Assembly (NCBI GenBank): GCA_020630595.1
Contig: JAHDBC010000007.1
Coordinates: forward strand, 1-64,000
Length of the DNA stretch: 64,000 nucleotides
From: Planktomarina sp.
GTDB lineage: Bacteria; Pseudomonadota; Alphaproteobacteria; Rhodobacterales; Rhodobacteraceae
Reading direction: 5' to 3'
In this document: one piece after another, positions 17,448 through 26,664 of the stretch
How the letters are laid out: each line of letters opens with the position of its first letter
Numbering within the stretch: the first letter of the stretch is position 1
Translations under genes and position numbers: made by a program
Notes under the pieces: model-generated
Database searches by the model: none
What the model was told of the DNA's origin: nothing
The model's input: only the letters and a program-made list of their open reading frames with translations

Positions 17448-17520
17448 GCGCTGCACTATTGCGCCACATCTGCGCGATGAAATTGCAAACAGCGGTCCAT
17501 TGGCTTAAACTGCGCAATAT

Positions 17521-17973
17521 ATGATGGATATGGATCAAACAGACGCTGCAATATTGCGTGAATTGCGCCGCGATGGGCGGATCAGCAACCTGGCACTTGC
17601 GGACGCGGTGAATCTGTCGCCGTCGGCGACCTTGCGGCGGGTGCAGGCGTTGGAAAAGGCGGGGGTGATCGCGGGATACCGGGCTGTTTTGAACCCGGAT
17701 GCCATGGGCAAGGGGTTTGTGGCGCTGGTGGCCGTTGGCCTGTCTGATCATTCCAAGGCCAGTCAAGATGCGTTTGAACGCGCCATGAAAGCCGCCACGC
17801 AAGTCACTGAATGCCACAATGTTTCGGGCACCATTGAATATATCATTCGGGTCGAAGTGGCGGATTTGGCGGCTTACAAATATTTTCACACGGAAATTCT
17901 GGGCACCCAGAACCATGTGAACGAAATCACGACCTATATCGTGATGGGCAGCCCCAAGGATGAACGGGCATAA
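17521..17973 (+). CDS. Lrp/AsnC family transcriptional regulator
   Basis: A 150-residue regulator. An N-terminal winged helix-turn-helix (DQTDAAILRELRRDGRISNLALADAVNLSPSATLRRVQALEKAGVI, about residues 4-50) is followed by the RAM ligand-binding domain (about 70-145, with ECHNVSGTIEYIIRVEV). It probably senses an amino acid and controls the divergent LysE-type gene as well as itself. Three close in-frame ATGs (17521, 17524, 17530) leave the exact start open. A minus-strand hairpin RNA begins a few bases after its stop. Confidence 0.9.
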   Translation: MMDMDQTDAAILRELRRDGRISNLALADAVNLSPSATLRRVQALEKAGVIAGYRAVLNPDAMGKGFVALVAVGLSDHSKASQDAFERAMKAATQVTECHNVSGTIEYIIRVEVADLAAYKYFHTEILGTQNHVNEITTYIVMGSPKDERA

Positions 17974-18046
17974 AAAAACGGCGATGCCGAGGGAGGAGTG
18001 GCACCGCCGTTCAATACACAAGACCCAAGGGAGGAGAGGGTCTTGA
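17971..18046 (-). ncRNA. CcsR/cuckoo-type small RNA: two hairpins with CUCCUCCC loops
   Basis: Directly downstream of a DUF1127 gene on the minus strand are two hairpins. The first is AAGACCC / GGGTCTT (18020-18044) with loop TCTCCTCCCTT. The second is a 12-bp stem AACGGCGGTGCC / GGCATCGCCGTT (17977-18011) with loop ACTCCTCCCTC followed by seven T. A G-U pair in the second stem is a mismatch on the plus strand, fixing the orientation. The shared anti-Shine-Dalgarno-like CTCCTCCCT loops and the DUF1127 context match the CcsR (cuckoo) RNAs of Rhodobacter sphaeroides, stress-induced RNAs co-transcribed with ccaF1. Confidence 0.82.
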
Positions 18047-18056
18047 TCTGGTTTGC

Positions 18057-18272
18057 TTACGCGCCGTAGGCGGTTTCGTAAGCGATTTGCGAAATCTGTG
18101 CGCGCACCAGTCCAAGATCGGAAAGTTCACGATCAGACAGCGAATTCAGTTCTTCGAATGTGCGGTTGTACATTGCCCGTTTGGCGAATGCAGCGCGGAT
18201 GTCGGCAACCCAATGCGTCAGCGTGGACCGCAGGGTGCCTGTTGTGTTTTGTACGTCTGTGGATAGGGCCAT
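18057..18272 (-). CDS. DUF1127 small protein (CcaF1-like)
   Basis: A 71-residue basic protein whose C-terminal half (AKRAMYNRTFEELNSLSDRELSDLGL) is the DUF1127 core, an arginine-rich helix-turn pattern. The length and the downstream CUCCUCCC hairpins match CcaF1 of R. sphaeroides, an RNA-binding protein reported to affect maturation of the co-transcribed CcsR RNAs. A strong AGGAG ribosome site precedes the ATG. Promoter elements probably lie within 18273-18440, divergent from mrp. Stress induction is inferred from the relatives. Confidence 0.85.
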   Translation of the reverse strand: MALSTDVQNTTGTLRSTLTHWVADIRAAFAKRAMYNRTFEELNSLSDRELSDLGLVRAQISQIAYETAYGA

Positions 18273-18445
18273 CGGATAGCTCCTTCGTCTGTGCTCTAGT
18301 GCCTGTGTTGTGACCCATATTTAGACATATGCTGCGTTCGCACAATGGATGATGCTGCAATGCAGCTATGCAGTTGTTGCAAACCAATTGCTTGTGTTTT
18401 TGGTGTGTGGCTGGCACTGCCATCACCGATGGATGGAGACGCGCA

Positions 18446-19507
18446 ATGCCCGTGACAAAAGACGATATCTTGGAAACCCTGTCCCGGCTTGAATTGCCCG
18501 ATGGCGGCAATCTGGTCAGCCGCGATTTCATCCGCGCCGTTGTGGTCGAACAGGGGGCTGTGCGATTTGTAATCGAAGCCCCGGATGCGCAAACCGCGCA
18601 GCGTTTGGGGGCGATCAAGCAAGCGGCAGAACAAATGGTGTCTGGGTTGGATGGGGTGTCGTCTGTCGCCGCCGTGGTCACCGCCCATGAACAAAAGGCC
18701 CCGCCCAATCTAAAGGTCGGGCGTCACCCCACACCGCAAGACGGGCCGCTTCAGATCCCGGGCGTTGACCGCATTGTCGTGATCGGATCCGGCAAGGGGG
18801 GCGTTGGCAAATCTACGGTGTCGTCCAATCTGGCCGTTGCCTTGGCCCAGGAAGGGCGCAAGGTTGGCCTGTTGGATGCAGATATCTACGGGCCCAGTCA
18901 GCCCCGCATGATGGGGGTATCCCAACGTCCGTCCAGCCCGGATGGAAAACAGATCAATCCGTTGACGGCCCATGGGGTCACGATGATGTCCATTGGGCTG
19001 ATGGTCGATCCGGACAAGGCCGTTGTATGGCGTGGGCCCATGTTGATGGGTGCCTTGCAACAGATGCTGAACCAAGTGAACTGGGGCGAACTGGATGTTT
19101 TGCTGATTGATTTGCCGCCCGGCACGGGGGACGTGCAGCTGACCCTGTGCCAAAAGGCCGTCCTGACCGGGGCGATCATCGTATCGACCCCACAGGACGT
19201 CGCACTGATTGATGCGCGCAAGGCGATCGACATGTTTCATACCCTGCATACGCCCATTCTGGGCATGATCGAAAACATGAGCCAGTTCATTTGCCCCCAT
19301 TGCGGCGAAACCAGTCACGTCTTTGGCCATGGTGGCGTCGCGGCAGAGGCTGACAAGCTGGGCGTGCCACTGTTGGCGCAGCTGCCCATTGATCTGGATG
19401 TCCGGCTCGCAGGGGACGGGGGCGCCCCGGCGGCAACACAGCCCGGCCCTGTGCAGGATACATATCGAAGTCTTGCCCAATCCTTGATCGGAAACGGCGT
19501 GGCCTGA
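18446..19507 (+). CDS. apbC: Iron-sulfur cluster carrier Mrp/ApbC
   Basis: A 353-residue P-loop ATPase that binds and transfers Fe-S clusters in the cytoplasm. An N-terminal MIP18/DUF59-like domain covers residues about 1-80; the deviant Walker A GSGKGGVGKST sits near 113-123; the switch DADIYGPSQPRMMG and the CxxC cluster ligand FICPHCGE (about 282-285) follow. ATG 18446 has GGAG upstream; the longer open frame from 18368 is not supported. It stands alone, ending at a terminator before the dcw leader. Confidence 0.92.
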   Translation: MPVTKDDILETLSRLELPDGGNLVSRDFIRAVVVEQGAVRFVIEAPDAQTAQRLGAIKQAAEQMVSGLDGVSSVAAVVTAHEQKAPPNLKVGRHPTPQDGPLQIPGVDRIVVIGSGKGGVGKSTVSSNLAVALAQEGRKVGLLDADIYGPSQPRMMGVSQRPSSPDGKQINPLTAHGVTMMSIGLMVDPDKAVVWRGPMLMGALQQMLNQVNWGELDVLLIDLPPGTGDVQLTLCQKAVLTGAIIVSTPQDVALIDARKAIDMFHTLHTPILGMIENMSQFICPHCGETSHVFGHGGVAAEADKLGVPLLAQLPIDLDVRLAGDGGAPAATQPGPVQDTYRSLAQSLIGNGVA

Positions 19508-19550
19508 CGCGCCTACGGGAATTCATGGCCCCAATGGGATTATGTGGGAC

Positions 19551-19578
19551 AAACGCGGTCTTCGGGCCGCGTTTTTTT
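19551..19578 (+). terminator. Terminator of apbC
   Basis: AAACGCGG / CCGCGTTT stem with a TCTTCGGG loop and a run of seven T. It closes the Mrp/ApbC transcript about 45 bases after its stop and isolates the dcw leader. Confidence 0.88.
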
Positions 19579-19680
19579 CGTTCTGCACAGCGATTCGGGG
19601 AATATTTACCGCTGTGACAGCATGACTCATCGCCAGTTGCGGCGGAAATTTGATATTTTTTGGAAAATCTTCGCGCTATT

Positions 19681-19695
19681 TGGGAATACATGGGA
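19681..19695 (+). promoter_or_regulatory. Possible MraZ boxes (TGGGA repeats)
   Basis: TGGGA occurs at 19681 and 19691 with a 5-bp spacer, the 10-bp repeat pattern that MraZ recognises upstream of its own operon in other bacteria. Related but degenerate TGGAA and TGCGT lie 20 bp before and 10 bp after in the same phase. The sites are about 430 bp upstream of the mraZ start, so they suit autoregulation only if a promoter lies here. Confidence 0.45.
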
Positions 19696-19877
19696 CGGTG
19701 TGCGTGCCTCAATTACCCTCCACCTAGTGTGTATTTTCTGAAATGTCACACCATATATTGTGCATCTGTGGGTAACTTTGCCGAAATGTGGCGCGAAATA
19801 GACCGCCTGCCACATTTTGAACGCTAAAATTCCCTTAAAATTCAGTTGAGTGGTGTGAATTCCCATAGTATCCAAAT

Positions 19878-20083
19878 GACACGAAGACGGAACAATACAA
19901 TCAAGCCCCACCAAGAGGGCAAAATGGCAGTAGCAGGTTTCATACAGGCCTCCGTTTTCAACCAAGATCCGGCGCGCGGGCGAGCAGACATCCCCCCAGG
20001 TGGCGCGCGCAGCTGGACATCCCGCAAGGGACGAGGGCGGCGGATTGATCAGTGGCAGCAGATCAATCCGCCGTTTCCATTTC
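19878..20083 (+). ncRNA. UpsM-like leader small RNA of the dcw cluster
   Basis: About 610 bases between apbC and mraZ hold no convincing gene. The distal part ends in a perfect 13-bp inverted repeat (CGGCGGATTGATC / GATCAATCCGCCG, 20038-20073, 10-nt loop) followed by TTTCCATTT, a weak terminator. In R. sphaeroides the abundant RNA UpsM (about 206 nt) arises from the mraZ 5' UTR by partial termination and RNase E processing. A TAGTAT box at 19866-19871 would give a transcript of nearly that size. The 5' end given here is an estimate. Confidence 0.55.
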
Positions 20084-20120
20084 CGGACCCCGGTTCGGCC
20101 AAAACAGTGAGGATCAGCGA

Positions 20121-20624
20121 TTGGCTCGCAGGTTCAGAGGTGAAAGCCACCACAAGGTGGATACGAAGGGCCGGGTGTCTATTCCCGCGTCCTTTCGTCG
20201 TGTTTTGGAACAGGCTGATCCCCAATGGCGCGAAGGCGACTGCCCTGAACTGATCATTGTCTATGGCGATCACCGGCGAAATTATCTGGAATGTTACACC
20301 GTCGAAGCGATCGAAGAGGTTGACGCAAAGATCGACGCGCTGCCACGCGGGTCGATGGAACGCAAAATGCTGCAACGCCTGTTTCATGGGCAGTCTTTCC
20401 CAACGACTGTCGATGAAACCGGCCGTTTGGTTTTGCCCGCAAAGCTGCGCAAAAAGATCGATCTGGAAGGCGAGGCATTCTTTATCGCTGCAGGCGATAC
20501 CTTTCAGATCTGGAAGCCTGACACCTATGAACAGGAAGAACTGTCGAAAACGGAACAATGGCTGGAAGATTTGCCAGACGATTTCGACCCATTGTCGTTC
20601 CTTGATGGACAGGCAGGGGGCTAA
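20121..20624 (+). CDS. mraZ: Transcriptional regulator MraZ
   Basis: A 167-residue protein of two SpoVT/AbrB-like domains: RRFRGESHHKVDTKGRVSIPASFRRVL near residues 3-29, and TTVDETGRLVLPAKLRKKI in the second half. The DxxGR motifs of both repeats are intact. It binds TGGGA-type repeats to control the division and cell wall cluster. The start is assigned to TTG 20121 because TGAGGA lies seven bases upstream and homologues begin (M)ARRFRGES. A GTG at 20052 would place the start inside the upstream inverted repeat, and is less likely. Confidence 0.92.
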   Translation: MARRFRGESHHKVDTKGRVSIPASFRRVLEQADPQWREGDCPELIIVYGDHRRNYLECYTVEAIEEVDAKIDALPRGSMERKMLQRLFHGQSFPTTVDETGRLVLPAKLRKKIDLEGEAFFIAAGDTFQIWKPDTYEQEELSKTEQWLEDLPDDFDPLSFLDGQAGG

Positions 20625-20627
20625 CAC

Positions 20628-21608
20628 ATGGACGCTGCCCAAGACCTCCATGTTCCTGTTCTTTTGAATGCCATCTTGGACCGTGCAGCACCGTTGGGTG
20701 GGCATTGGGTTGATGGGACGCTTGGCGCGGGGGGCTATGCGCGGGGTCTTTTGGATCATGGGGCGGACAAAGTCACCGGCATTGATCGCGATCCCTATGC
20801 CATCGGACTGACAGAAGGCTGGGCGCAGGCCTACGGGGACCGGTTTCAGGCTGTCCAATCAACGTTTTCTGATATCGAAGAAGTCGTGTCCGGCGTTGAT
20901 GGCGTGGTGTTTGATCTGGGCGTGTCGTCCATGCAATTGGATCAGGCGGACCGGGGGTTTTCGTTTCAAAAAGATGGGCCGCTGGATATGCGGATGGGGC
21001 AGGATGGACCGTCCGCCGCAGATATCGTGAATGCGGCAGGCGAAGCGCAACTGGCGGATATCATTTACCAATTTGGGGAAGAACGCGCATCGCGCCGCAT
21101 TGCCCGGGCCATTGTCAAACGCCGCGCCGATGCGCCGATCACACGAACGCTTGATCTGGCTGAAATTGTGGAATCGCAACTGCCGCGCCCCAAACCGGGC
21201 CAGTCGCATCCGGCCACGCGAACCTTTCAGGCGCTGCGTATCGCGGTGAATGATGAATATGGGGAACTGTCTGCGGGTCTGTCTGGTGCGGAACAGGTGC
21301 TGAAACCGGGCGGCATCCTGGCGGTCGTCACCTTTCATTCCGTCGAAGATCGCATGGTCAAACGGTTCTTGCAGGCGCGTTTTGGCGGCCAGAAAGGATC
21401 GCGCCATCAGCCGGAACTGGCGGCTGTGACGGGATCGTTTGATCCCATCACCCGCAAGGCTGTTGCCGCCGATGCAGATGAATGTGCGATCAATCCCCGG
21501 GCGCGGTCGGCAAAGCTGCGCATGGCGCGCCGCACGGCCGCCCCGGCCTTTGCAAAAGACGACAAAAGCCTGTCCATGCCACAGGTCAAACAGGGTTTGC
21601 CCGTATGA
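20628..21608 (+). CDS. rsmH: 16S rRNA m4C1402 methyltransferase RsmH
   Basis: A 326-residue SAM-dependent methyltransferase acting on N4 of C1402 in the ribosomal decoding centre. It opens with [11 protein letters not shown] and the SAM motif [16 protein letters not shown] (about 28-43); [40 protein letters not shown] and [13 protein letters not shown] are all family signatures. It begins three bases after the mraZ stop and overlaps ftsL by four bases, so it is translated as part of the dcw operon. Confidence 0.96.
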   Translation: MDAAQDLHVPVLLNAILDRAAPLGGHWVDGTLGAGGYARGLLDHGADKVTGIDRDPYAIGLTEGWAQAYGDRFQAVQSTFSDIEEVVSGVDGVVFDLGVSSMQLDQADRGFSFQKDGPLDMRMGQDGPSAADIVNAAGEAQLADIIYQFGEERASRRIARAIVKRRADAPITRTLDLAEIVESQLPRPKPGQSHPATRTFQALRIAVNDEYGELSAGLSGAEQVLKPGGILAVVTFHSVEDRMVKRFLQARFGGQKGSRHQPELAAVTGSFDPITRKAVAADADECAINPRARSAKLRMARRTAAPAFAKDDKSLSMPQVKQGLPV

Positions 21609-21964
21609 AAAGCGTCATCGTTGCCTTTGTGATTTTGTGCACCGTGGGTTTGGCGGTCTGGTCCTATTCGGAAATCAACACGTCCAAGGAAACGCTGGAT
21701 GAAATTGCCGAACTGAATGCCGATATCGCCCGGTCAAAATCACGGCTGCGCAAACTGAACGCTGAATGGGCGTATCAAAACCGCCCTGAACGGTTGGCCG
21801 CGCTTGCGCTTGAAAAATTTGAACATCTGGAACTGACGGTTCTGTCGCGTGATCATTTCGTGCCATTGGATCAGGTGCCTTTTGCAAACGTCTATGCTGC
21901 GGAACCACCGCTTGCGCCTATCACGACGCCCGTTGAAATCATGAACCGGGGGGCCGCCCAATGA
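21605..21964 (+). CDS. ftsL: Cell division protein FtsL
   Basis: A 119-residue bitopic protein: a short cytoplasmic start, one membrane segment (about residues 3-21) and a periplasmic coiled coil ([42 protein letters not shown]). The [10 protein letters not shown] motif is typical of alphaproteobacterial FtsL. It would join FtsB and FtsQ in the divisome. ATG 21605 overlaps the rsmH stop and its end overlaps ftsI by four bases. Position between rsmH and ftsI supports the call despite low sequence conservation. Confidence 0.88.
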   Translation: MKSVIVAFVILCTVGLAVWSYSEINTSKETLDEIAELNADIARSKSRLRKLNAEWAYQNRPERLAALALEKFEHLELTVLSRDHFVPLDQVPFANVYAAEPPLAPITTPVEIMNRGAAQ

Positions 21965-23742
21965 TCCGAACACCATTGCGCCCCTTGGCGCGCGTGATCG
22001 CGGCGCGTGCGGAAGGCGATGACCCGGATGTCATCGAACAAACGAATATCCGCGAACGCCGCCGCATCGAAGAAGGGCGCGTTCTGGCGCGCACCCGCAC
22101 CCGGCTTTGGATGTTGGGGGGGCTGTTTTCGATTTGCTTTGCCATGATTGGGTTTCAAATGGTGGCGCTGGCCGTATCTCAGCCCGAAGAACCAAAAGCC
22201 CGTGTTCAAGGGACAAGCATTCTGGCGAACCGGTCTGACATTCTGGACCGAAACGGCCGGGTTCTGGCGACCAATATGGAAACCTATTCCCTGTACGCCC
22301 ATCCGCAGGATGTGGTCGACCCGGTCGAAGCTGCGCTTTCATTGGCGGAAATATTCCCTGACATTGATCCTGTTCAAATGGCGGCGCGGCTATCTGGGCC
22401 GCAAAAGTTCATGTGGATCAAGCGCAGCATCAGCCCGGAACAGCAGCAGGCGGTGCATGATATTGGCGATCCGGGGCTTTTGTTCGGGCCGCGCGAAATG
22501 CGGCTGTATCCGAACGGCCAACTTGCCGGGCATGTGCTGGGGGGCGCAAGTTTCGGTGTCGAAGGCACCCACAGCGCCGAAGTGGTGGGAACAGCCGGTG
22601 TCGAAAAGGCGTTCGATACCTATCTGCGGGATCCGAAATTCGGGGGTCAGCCCCTGCAGCTGTCCCTTGATCTGACGGTTCAGGCCGGGCTGGAAGATGT
22701 GCTGTTTGGGGGAATGCGGCTGATGAATGCCAAAGCGGCCTCTGCCGTTTTGATGGATGTGCATACGGGTGAAATCATCTCGCTTGTGTCTTTGCCCGAT
22801 TTTGATCCCAACCTGCGCCCCACGCCTTTGACCGAAGGCGACCGATCCGATGATCCCCTGTTCAACCGGGCGGTGCAGGGTCTGTATGAATTTGGATCAA
22901 CCTACAAACTGTTCACAACAGCGCAGGCGATTGAACTGGGCTTGGTCAACCCGGGTACCATGGTCAGCACCGCAGGCCCCATGCGCGTGGGCGGCCATGA
23001 AATCGAAGATTTTTCTGACTATGGCCCGCAAATGACTGTGGAAAAGGTTCTGGTCAAATCATCCAACATCGGCACGGTCCATCTGGCCAACCAGATCGGA
23101 ACCGAACGCCAAAAGGCGTTTCTGGATCGGTTGGGCCTGATGACGCCGACGCCAATCGAACTGATCGAAGGGCCAACAGGCCGCCCCCAAACGCCCGACC
23201 CATGGCGCGACATTCACCGCGCAACCATTTCTTACGGCCACGGGATGTCCACGACGCAGGTGCACATGGCCGCCGCCTATGCCAGCATTGTGAATGGTGG
23301 CACGCGGGTGACGCCGACGCTTTTGCGGCAGGATCAGACCGTGCAGGGGGCCCGTGTCATTTCCCCTGAAACATCCCGGCAAGTGACAGCGATGCTGCGC
23401 AAGGTCGTCACCGAAGGCACAGCAAGCTACGGCGAAGTTCCCGGCTATGCGGTCGGCGGCAAGACCGGCACAGCCGACAAACCAAACCCGCGCGGCGGCT
23501 ATTATGACGACAAAGTGCTGTCCAGCTTTGCAAGTGTGTTTCCATCCCATGATCCGCAGTACGTTTTGATCGTCACGCTGGATGAACCCGAAGTTTTCGC
23601 CTTTGGTGAAGATCGCCGAACCGCCGGTTGGACAGCGGTTCCCGTCGCGGCAGAGGTCATTCGGCGGATTGCCCCGCTTTTGGGGGTGCGCCCGACCGTT
23701 GAACCTGACACGGAACCCGGTGTAGTGCTGACAGCGAACTGA
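21961..23742 (+). CDS. ftsI: Peptidoglycan transpeptidase FtsI (PBP3)
   Basis: A 593-residue class B penicillin-binding protein that cross-links septal peptidoglycan. A cytoplasmic start of about 45 residues and one membrane segment (about 46-66) precede the pedestal domain with ANRSDILDRNGRVLATN. The transpeptidase active site is complete: Ser313 in STYK, the SSN motif at 367-369 and KTGT at 501-504. Length is normal. It overlaps ftsL by four bases and is followed by murE after 23 bases. It would pair with the FtsW encoded about 7 kb downstream. Confidence 0.95.
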   Translation: MIRTPLRPLARVIAARAEGDDPDVIEQTNIRERRRIEEGRVLARTRTRLWMLGGLFSICFAMIGFQMVALAVSQPEEPKARVQGTSILANRSDILDRNGRVLATNMETYSLYAHPQDVVDPVEAALSLAEIFPDIDPVQMAARLSGPQKFMWIKRSISPEQQQAVHDIGDPGLLFGPREMRLYPNGQLAGHVLGGASFGVEGTHSAEVVGTAGVEKAFDTYLRDPKFGGQPLQLSLDLTVQAGLEDVLFGGMRLMNAKAASAVLMDVHTGEIISLVSLPDFDPNLRPTPLTEGDRSDDPLFNRAVQGLYEFGSTYKLFTTAQAIELGLVNPGTMVSTAGPMRVGGHEIEDFSDYGPQMTVEKVLVKSSNIGTVHLANQIGTERQKAFLDRLGLMTPTPIELIEGPTGRPQTPDPWRDIHRATISYGHGMSTTQVHMAAAYASIVNGGTRVTPTLLRQDQTVQGARVISPETSRQVTAMLRKVVTEGTASYGEVPGYAVGGKTGTADKPNPRGGYYDDKVLSSFASVFPSHDPQYVLIVTLDEPEVFAFGEDRRTAGWTAVPVAAEVIRRIAPLLGVRPTVEPDTEPGVVLTAN

Positions 23743-23765
23743 TCGCTGGAACGCTGGGGGGCCGG

Positions 23766-25238
23766 GTGGCACAGACAAAATCGCTTTCTGAACTTGGGCT
23801 GGCGTCACACGACGACGTTGCGGTCACGGGGCTGGCCGTCGACAGCCGTCAGGTGAAAGACGGATATCTTTTTGCAGCCTTGCCCGGCGCGCAGGTGCAT
23901 GGTGGGGAATTCATTCAATACGCCCTGCGGCAGGGGGCCACTGCGGTTCTGACCGATGCGCAAGGGGCGCAGTTGGCGCAGGATCATATCGCATTATTCA
24001 AGCCTGCCGTGATTGTTGTCGATGATCCCCGTCAGGCGCTGGCTGGTGCAGCGGCCCTGTGGTTTGGCCATCAGCCGGAAACGGTGGTGGCGGTCACGGG
24101 GACAAACGGGAAAACATCCGTTTCCACATTTTGTCGGCAGCTGTGGATCGCGCTTGGGCGTTCGGCGGTGAACCTTGGCACAACCGGGGTCGAAGGGGCG
24201 TGGTCCGCGCCACTGGCCCACACGACGCCCGAACCGATCACCCTGCATCGCGCACTGGCGCAGGCCCATGAAAATGGCGTGACCCACGCCGCGATGGAAG
24301 CGTCGTCACATGGGTTGGATCAGAAACGGCTGGATGGTGTGACCCTGCGCGTTGCGGGGTTCACCAATTTCACACAGGACCATCTGGATTACCACGAAAC
24401 CTTCGACGCCTATTTCGCCGCCAAAATGGGCCTGTTCACGCGGGTTTTGGATATGGACGGCACCGCCGTTATCAATGTGGATGATCCAAAGGGGGGCGAC
24501 GTTGCCCGTATCGCGCAGGCCGCCGGGCACCAAACGCTTCGGCTGGGCAGGGGTGCAGACTGCGATCTTCAGGTCATCGGGCAACGCTATTTTGCTGACG
24601 GTCAAACAGTTTTGTTTGAATTCAAGGGGATACGTCGCGAGGTTCGACTTGGTCTTGTGGGTGGGTTTCAAGGCGACAATGCGCTTTTGGCGGCACTGAT
24701 GCTGATTGCGGCAGGGGAAGATGCCACGGATGTCTTTGACGCTTTGCCAGAATTGCGCCCGGTGCGCGGCCGCATGGAACTTGCCGCGACCCGGTCAAAC
24801 GGGGCGACAGTCTATGTCGATTATGCCCATACGCCCGATGCGGTGAAAACAGCCCTGTTGGCCTTGCGCCCCCACACGATGGGGCGGCTGGTCGTGATTG
24901 TGGGGGCGGGTGGCGATCGGGATGCCACAAAACGCGTCTTGATGGGGCAGGCTGCGGCGGCCCATGCGGATGTCGTGTTTGTCACAGACGACAATCCCCG
25001 CAGCGAAGACCCGGCCACCATCCGGCAGGCCGTGATGGAAGGTGCCCCAGACGCCACAGAAGTGCCCGACCGGGCAGAGGCGATCTTGCGCGCGGTCGAT
25101 GCATTGGGGGCAGGCGATGTGCTGCTGATTGCCGGAAAAGGCCACGAAACCGGCCAAATCGTTGGCGACGCCGTATTGCCGTTTGATGATGTGGAACAGG
25201 CAAGCATTGCCGTTGCCGCGCTGGAGGATCGATTTTGA
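23766..25238 (+). CDS. murE: UDP-MurNAc-tripeptide synthetase MurE (meso-DAP adding)
   Basis: A 490-residue Mur ligase that adds the third residue to UDP-MurNAc-Ala-Glu using ATP. Present are VTGTNGKTS (P-loop near 112), TTPEP, EASSHGLDQKRLDG, DYAHTPDAV and TDDNPRSEDP. The DNPR motif near residue 408 indicates meso-diaminopimelate as substrate, as expected for a Gram-negative. The start is a GTG. Its TGA overlaps the murF TTG start by four bases. Confidence 0.96.
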   Translation: MAQTKSLSELGLASHDDVAVTGLAVDSRQVKDGYLFAALPGAQVHGGEFIQYALRQGATAVLTDAQGAQLAQDHIALFKPAVIVVDDPRQALAGAAALWFGHQPETVVAVTGTNGKTSVSTFCRQLWIALGRSAVNLGTTGVEGAWSAPLAHTTPEPITLHRALAQAHENGVTHAAMEASSHGLDQKRLDGVTLRVAGFTNFTQDHLDYHETFDAYFAAKMGLFTRVLDMDGTAVINVDDPKGGDVARIAQAAGHQTLRLGRGADCDLQVIGQRYFADGQTVLFEFKGIRREVRLGLVGGFQGDNALLAALMLIAAGEDATDVFDALPELRPVRGRMELAATRSNGATVYVDYAHTPDAVKTALLALRPHTMGRLVVIVGAGGDRDATKRVLMGQAAAAHADVVFVTDDNPRSEDPATIRQAVMEGAPDATEVPDRAEAILRAVDALGAGDVLLIAGKGHETGQIVGDAVLPFDDVEQASIAVAALEDRF

Positions 25239-26638
25239 CTTTGCCCCTATGGACATCCGAAGACGCCGTCGCCGCAACCGGGGGCACATCTGTCCGCAAT
25301 TGGGTGGCGCAGGGCGTTTCCATCGACACGCGAACCCTGAAACCCGGCGATTTGTTTGTGGCATTGAAGGCGGCGCGCGATGGCCATGATTTTGTTGCAC
25401 AGGCGTTAGCAGCGGGCGCGGCCGCCGCGCTGGTCAGCCGCGTGCCAGACGGTGTGGCGGACGACGCGCCCCTTTTGGTGGTGGACGACGTTCTGCAGGG
25501 GCTGGAACGGCTGGGTGTGGCCCGTCGCGCGGCAGTCAACGCCCGGATTGTGGCGGTGACCGGGTCTGTGGGCAAAACATCGACCAAAGAAATGCTGCGC
25601 ACGGTGTTAGCGCGGCAAGGGCGAACGCATGCCTCTGTCGCGTCTTACAACAACCATTGGGGCGTTCCATTGACCCTTGCACGCATGCCTGTGGATACGC
25701 AGTTTGGTGTTTTCGAAGTTGGCATGAACCATCCGGGCGAAATCGCGCCCCTATCGCGCATGATCCGCCCCCATGTGGCGATGGTGACAACCGTGGCCCC
25801 GGCCCATTTGGAAGCGTTCGAAAGCCTGGATGGGATAGCGGTTGAAAAGGGAAGCATCGTTGCCGGGCTGGAACCGGGCGGGGCGGCGATCCTGCCTGCG
25901 GATATTCCCACGGCACCGATCCTGATCGATGCGGCGCGGCAGATGAATGCCACGCTGATTGGATTTGGCGAACGGGCAGAGGCATTCCGTTTGGTGGATG
26001 CCGCTTTGATGGGGGACGCGACGATTGTTCAGGCCTCCATGCGGGGTTTGCCATTGGCATTCAAGATCAGTGCCGCCGGCCGCCATTATGCGAGCAACGC
26101 GCTGGCCGTTCTGGCCGCAACCGAAGCATTGGGGGCCGATCCGGGCAGGGCGGCCGTTGATCTGGTGCATTGGCATCCCCCCAAAGGACGCGGCAGCCGG
26201 GAAACCATCGTTCTGGATCCCGCACAGGAAGACGGAAGTTTCGCCCTGTTTGATGGGGCCTACAATGCCAACCCAACCTCTATGGCGGCCGCGTTTGATG
26301 TGTTGGCGCATACGGCCCCGGGCGCAGGTGGCCGCCGGATCGTGTTTATTGGGGATATGTTGGAACTGGGCGATCAGGCAGAGACACTGCATGCAGCGCT
26401 TGCCGACGATGAAAACCTGAAATCTGTAGATGTGGTGCATTGCGCCGGCCCGTTGGCGGCAGCCTGCCATGCGGCATTGCCCGCCCACCAACAGGGTTTG
26501 TGCGTCGACACCGCAGCAGAATTGGCCAAACGCGCCAGCCATCTGGTGCAATGCGGCGATGTCGTGCTTGTCAAAGGGTCGAACGGTTCGAAAATTTCGG
26601 TTGTTGTTGACGCATTGCGCCATATGGGGCATCGCTGA
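25235..26638 (+). CDS. murF: UDP-MurNAc-pentapeptide synthetase MurF
   Basis: A 467-residue ligase adding D-Ala-D-Ala to complete the UDP-MurNAc-pentapeptide. The N-terminal uridine-binding domain has [17 protein letters not shown]; the ATP loop [15 protein letters not shown] lies near 107-121; [15 protein letters not shown] and [17 protein letters not shown] are family signatures. Translation probably starts at a TTG (25235) inside the murE stop, with GGAGG upstream, a coupled and possibly rate-limited start. The length is typical. Confidence 0.95.
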   Translation: MTLPLWTSEDAVAATGGTSVRNWVAQGVSIDTRTLKPGDLFVALKAARDGHDFVAQALAAGAAAALVSRVPDGVADDAPLLVVDDVLQGLERLGVARRAAVNARIVAVTGSVGKTSTKEMLRTVLARQGRTHASVASYNNHWGVPLTLARMPVDTQFGVFEVGMNHPGEIAPLSRMIRPHVAMVTTVAPAHLEAFESLDGIAVEKGSIVAGLEPGGAAILPADIPTAPILIDAARQMNATLIGFGERAEAFRLVDAALMGDATIVQASMRGLPLAFKISAAGRHYASNALAVLAATEALGADPGRAAVDLVHWHPPKGRGSRETIVLDPAQEDGSFALFDGAYNANPTSMAAAFDVLAHTAPGAGGRRIVFIGDMLELGDQAETLHAALADDENLKSVDVVHCAGPLAAACHAALPAHQQGLCVDTAAELAKRASHLVQCGDVVLVKGSNGSKISVVVDALRHMGHR

Positions 26639-26664
26639 CAAAAAGACCCCGGGGGACCCACAAT

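Noticed and set aside
19846-20253. 135-codon frame in the dcw leader with a purine-rich stretch before an internal ATG at 19924
   Set aside because: It runs through the 13-bp inverted repeat into mraZ out of frame and shows no protein-like pattern. The structured RNA explanation is better.
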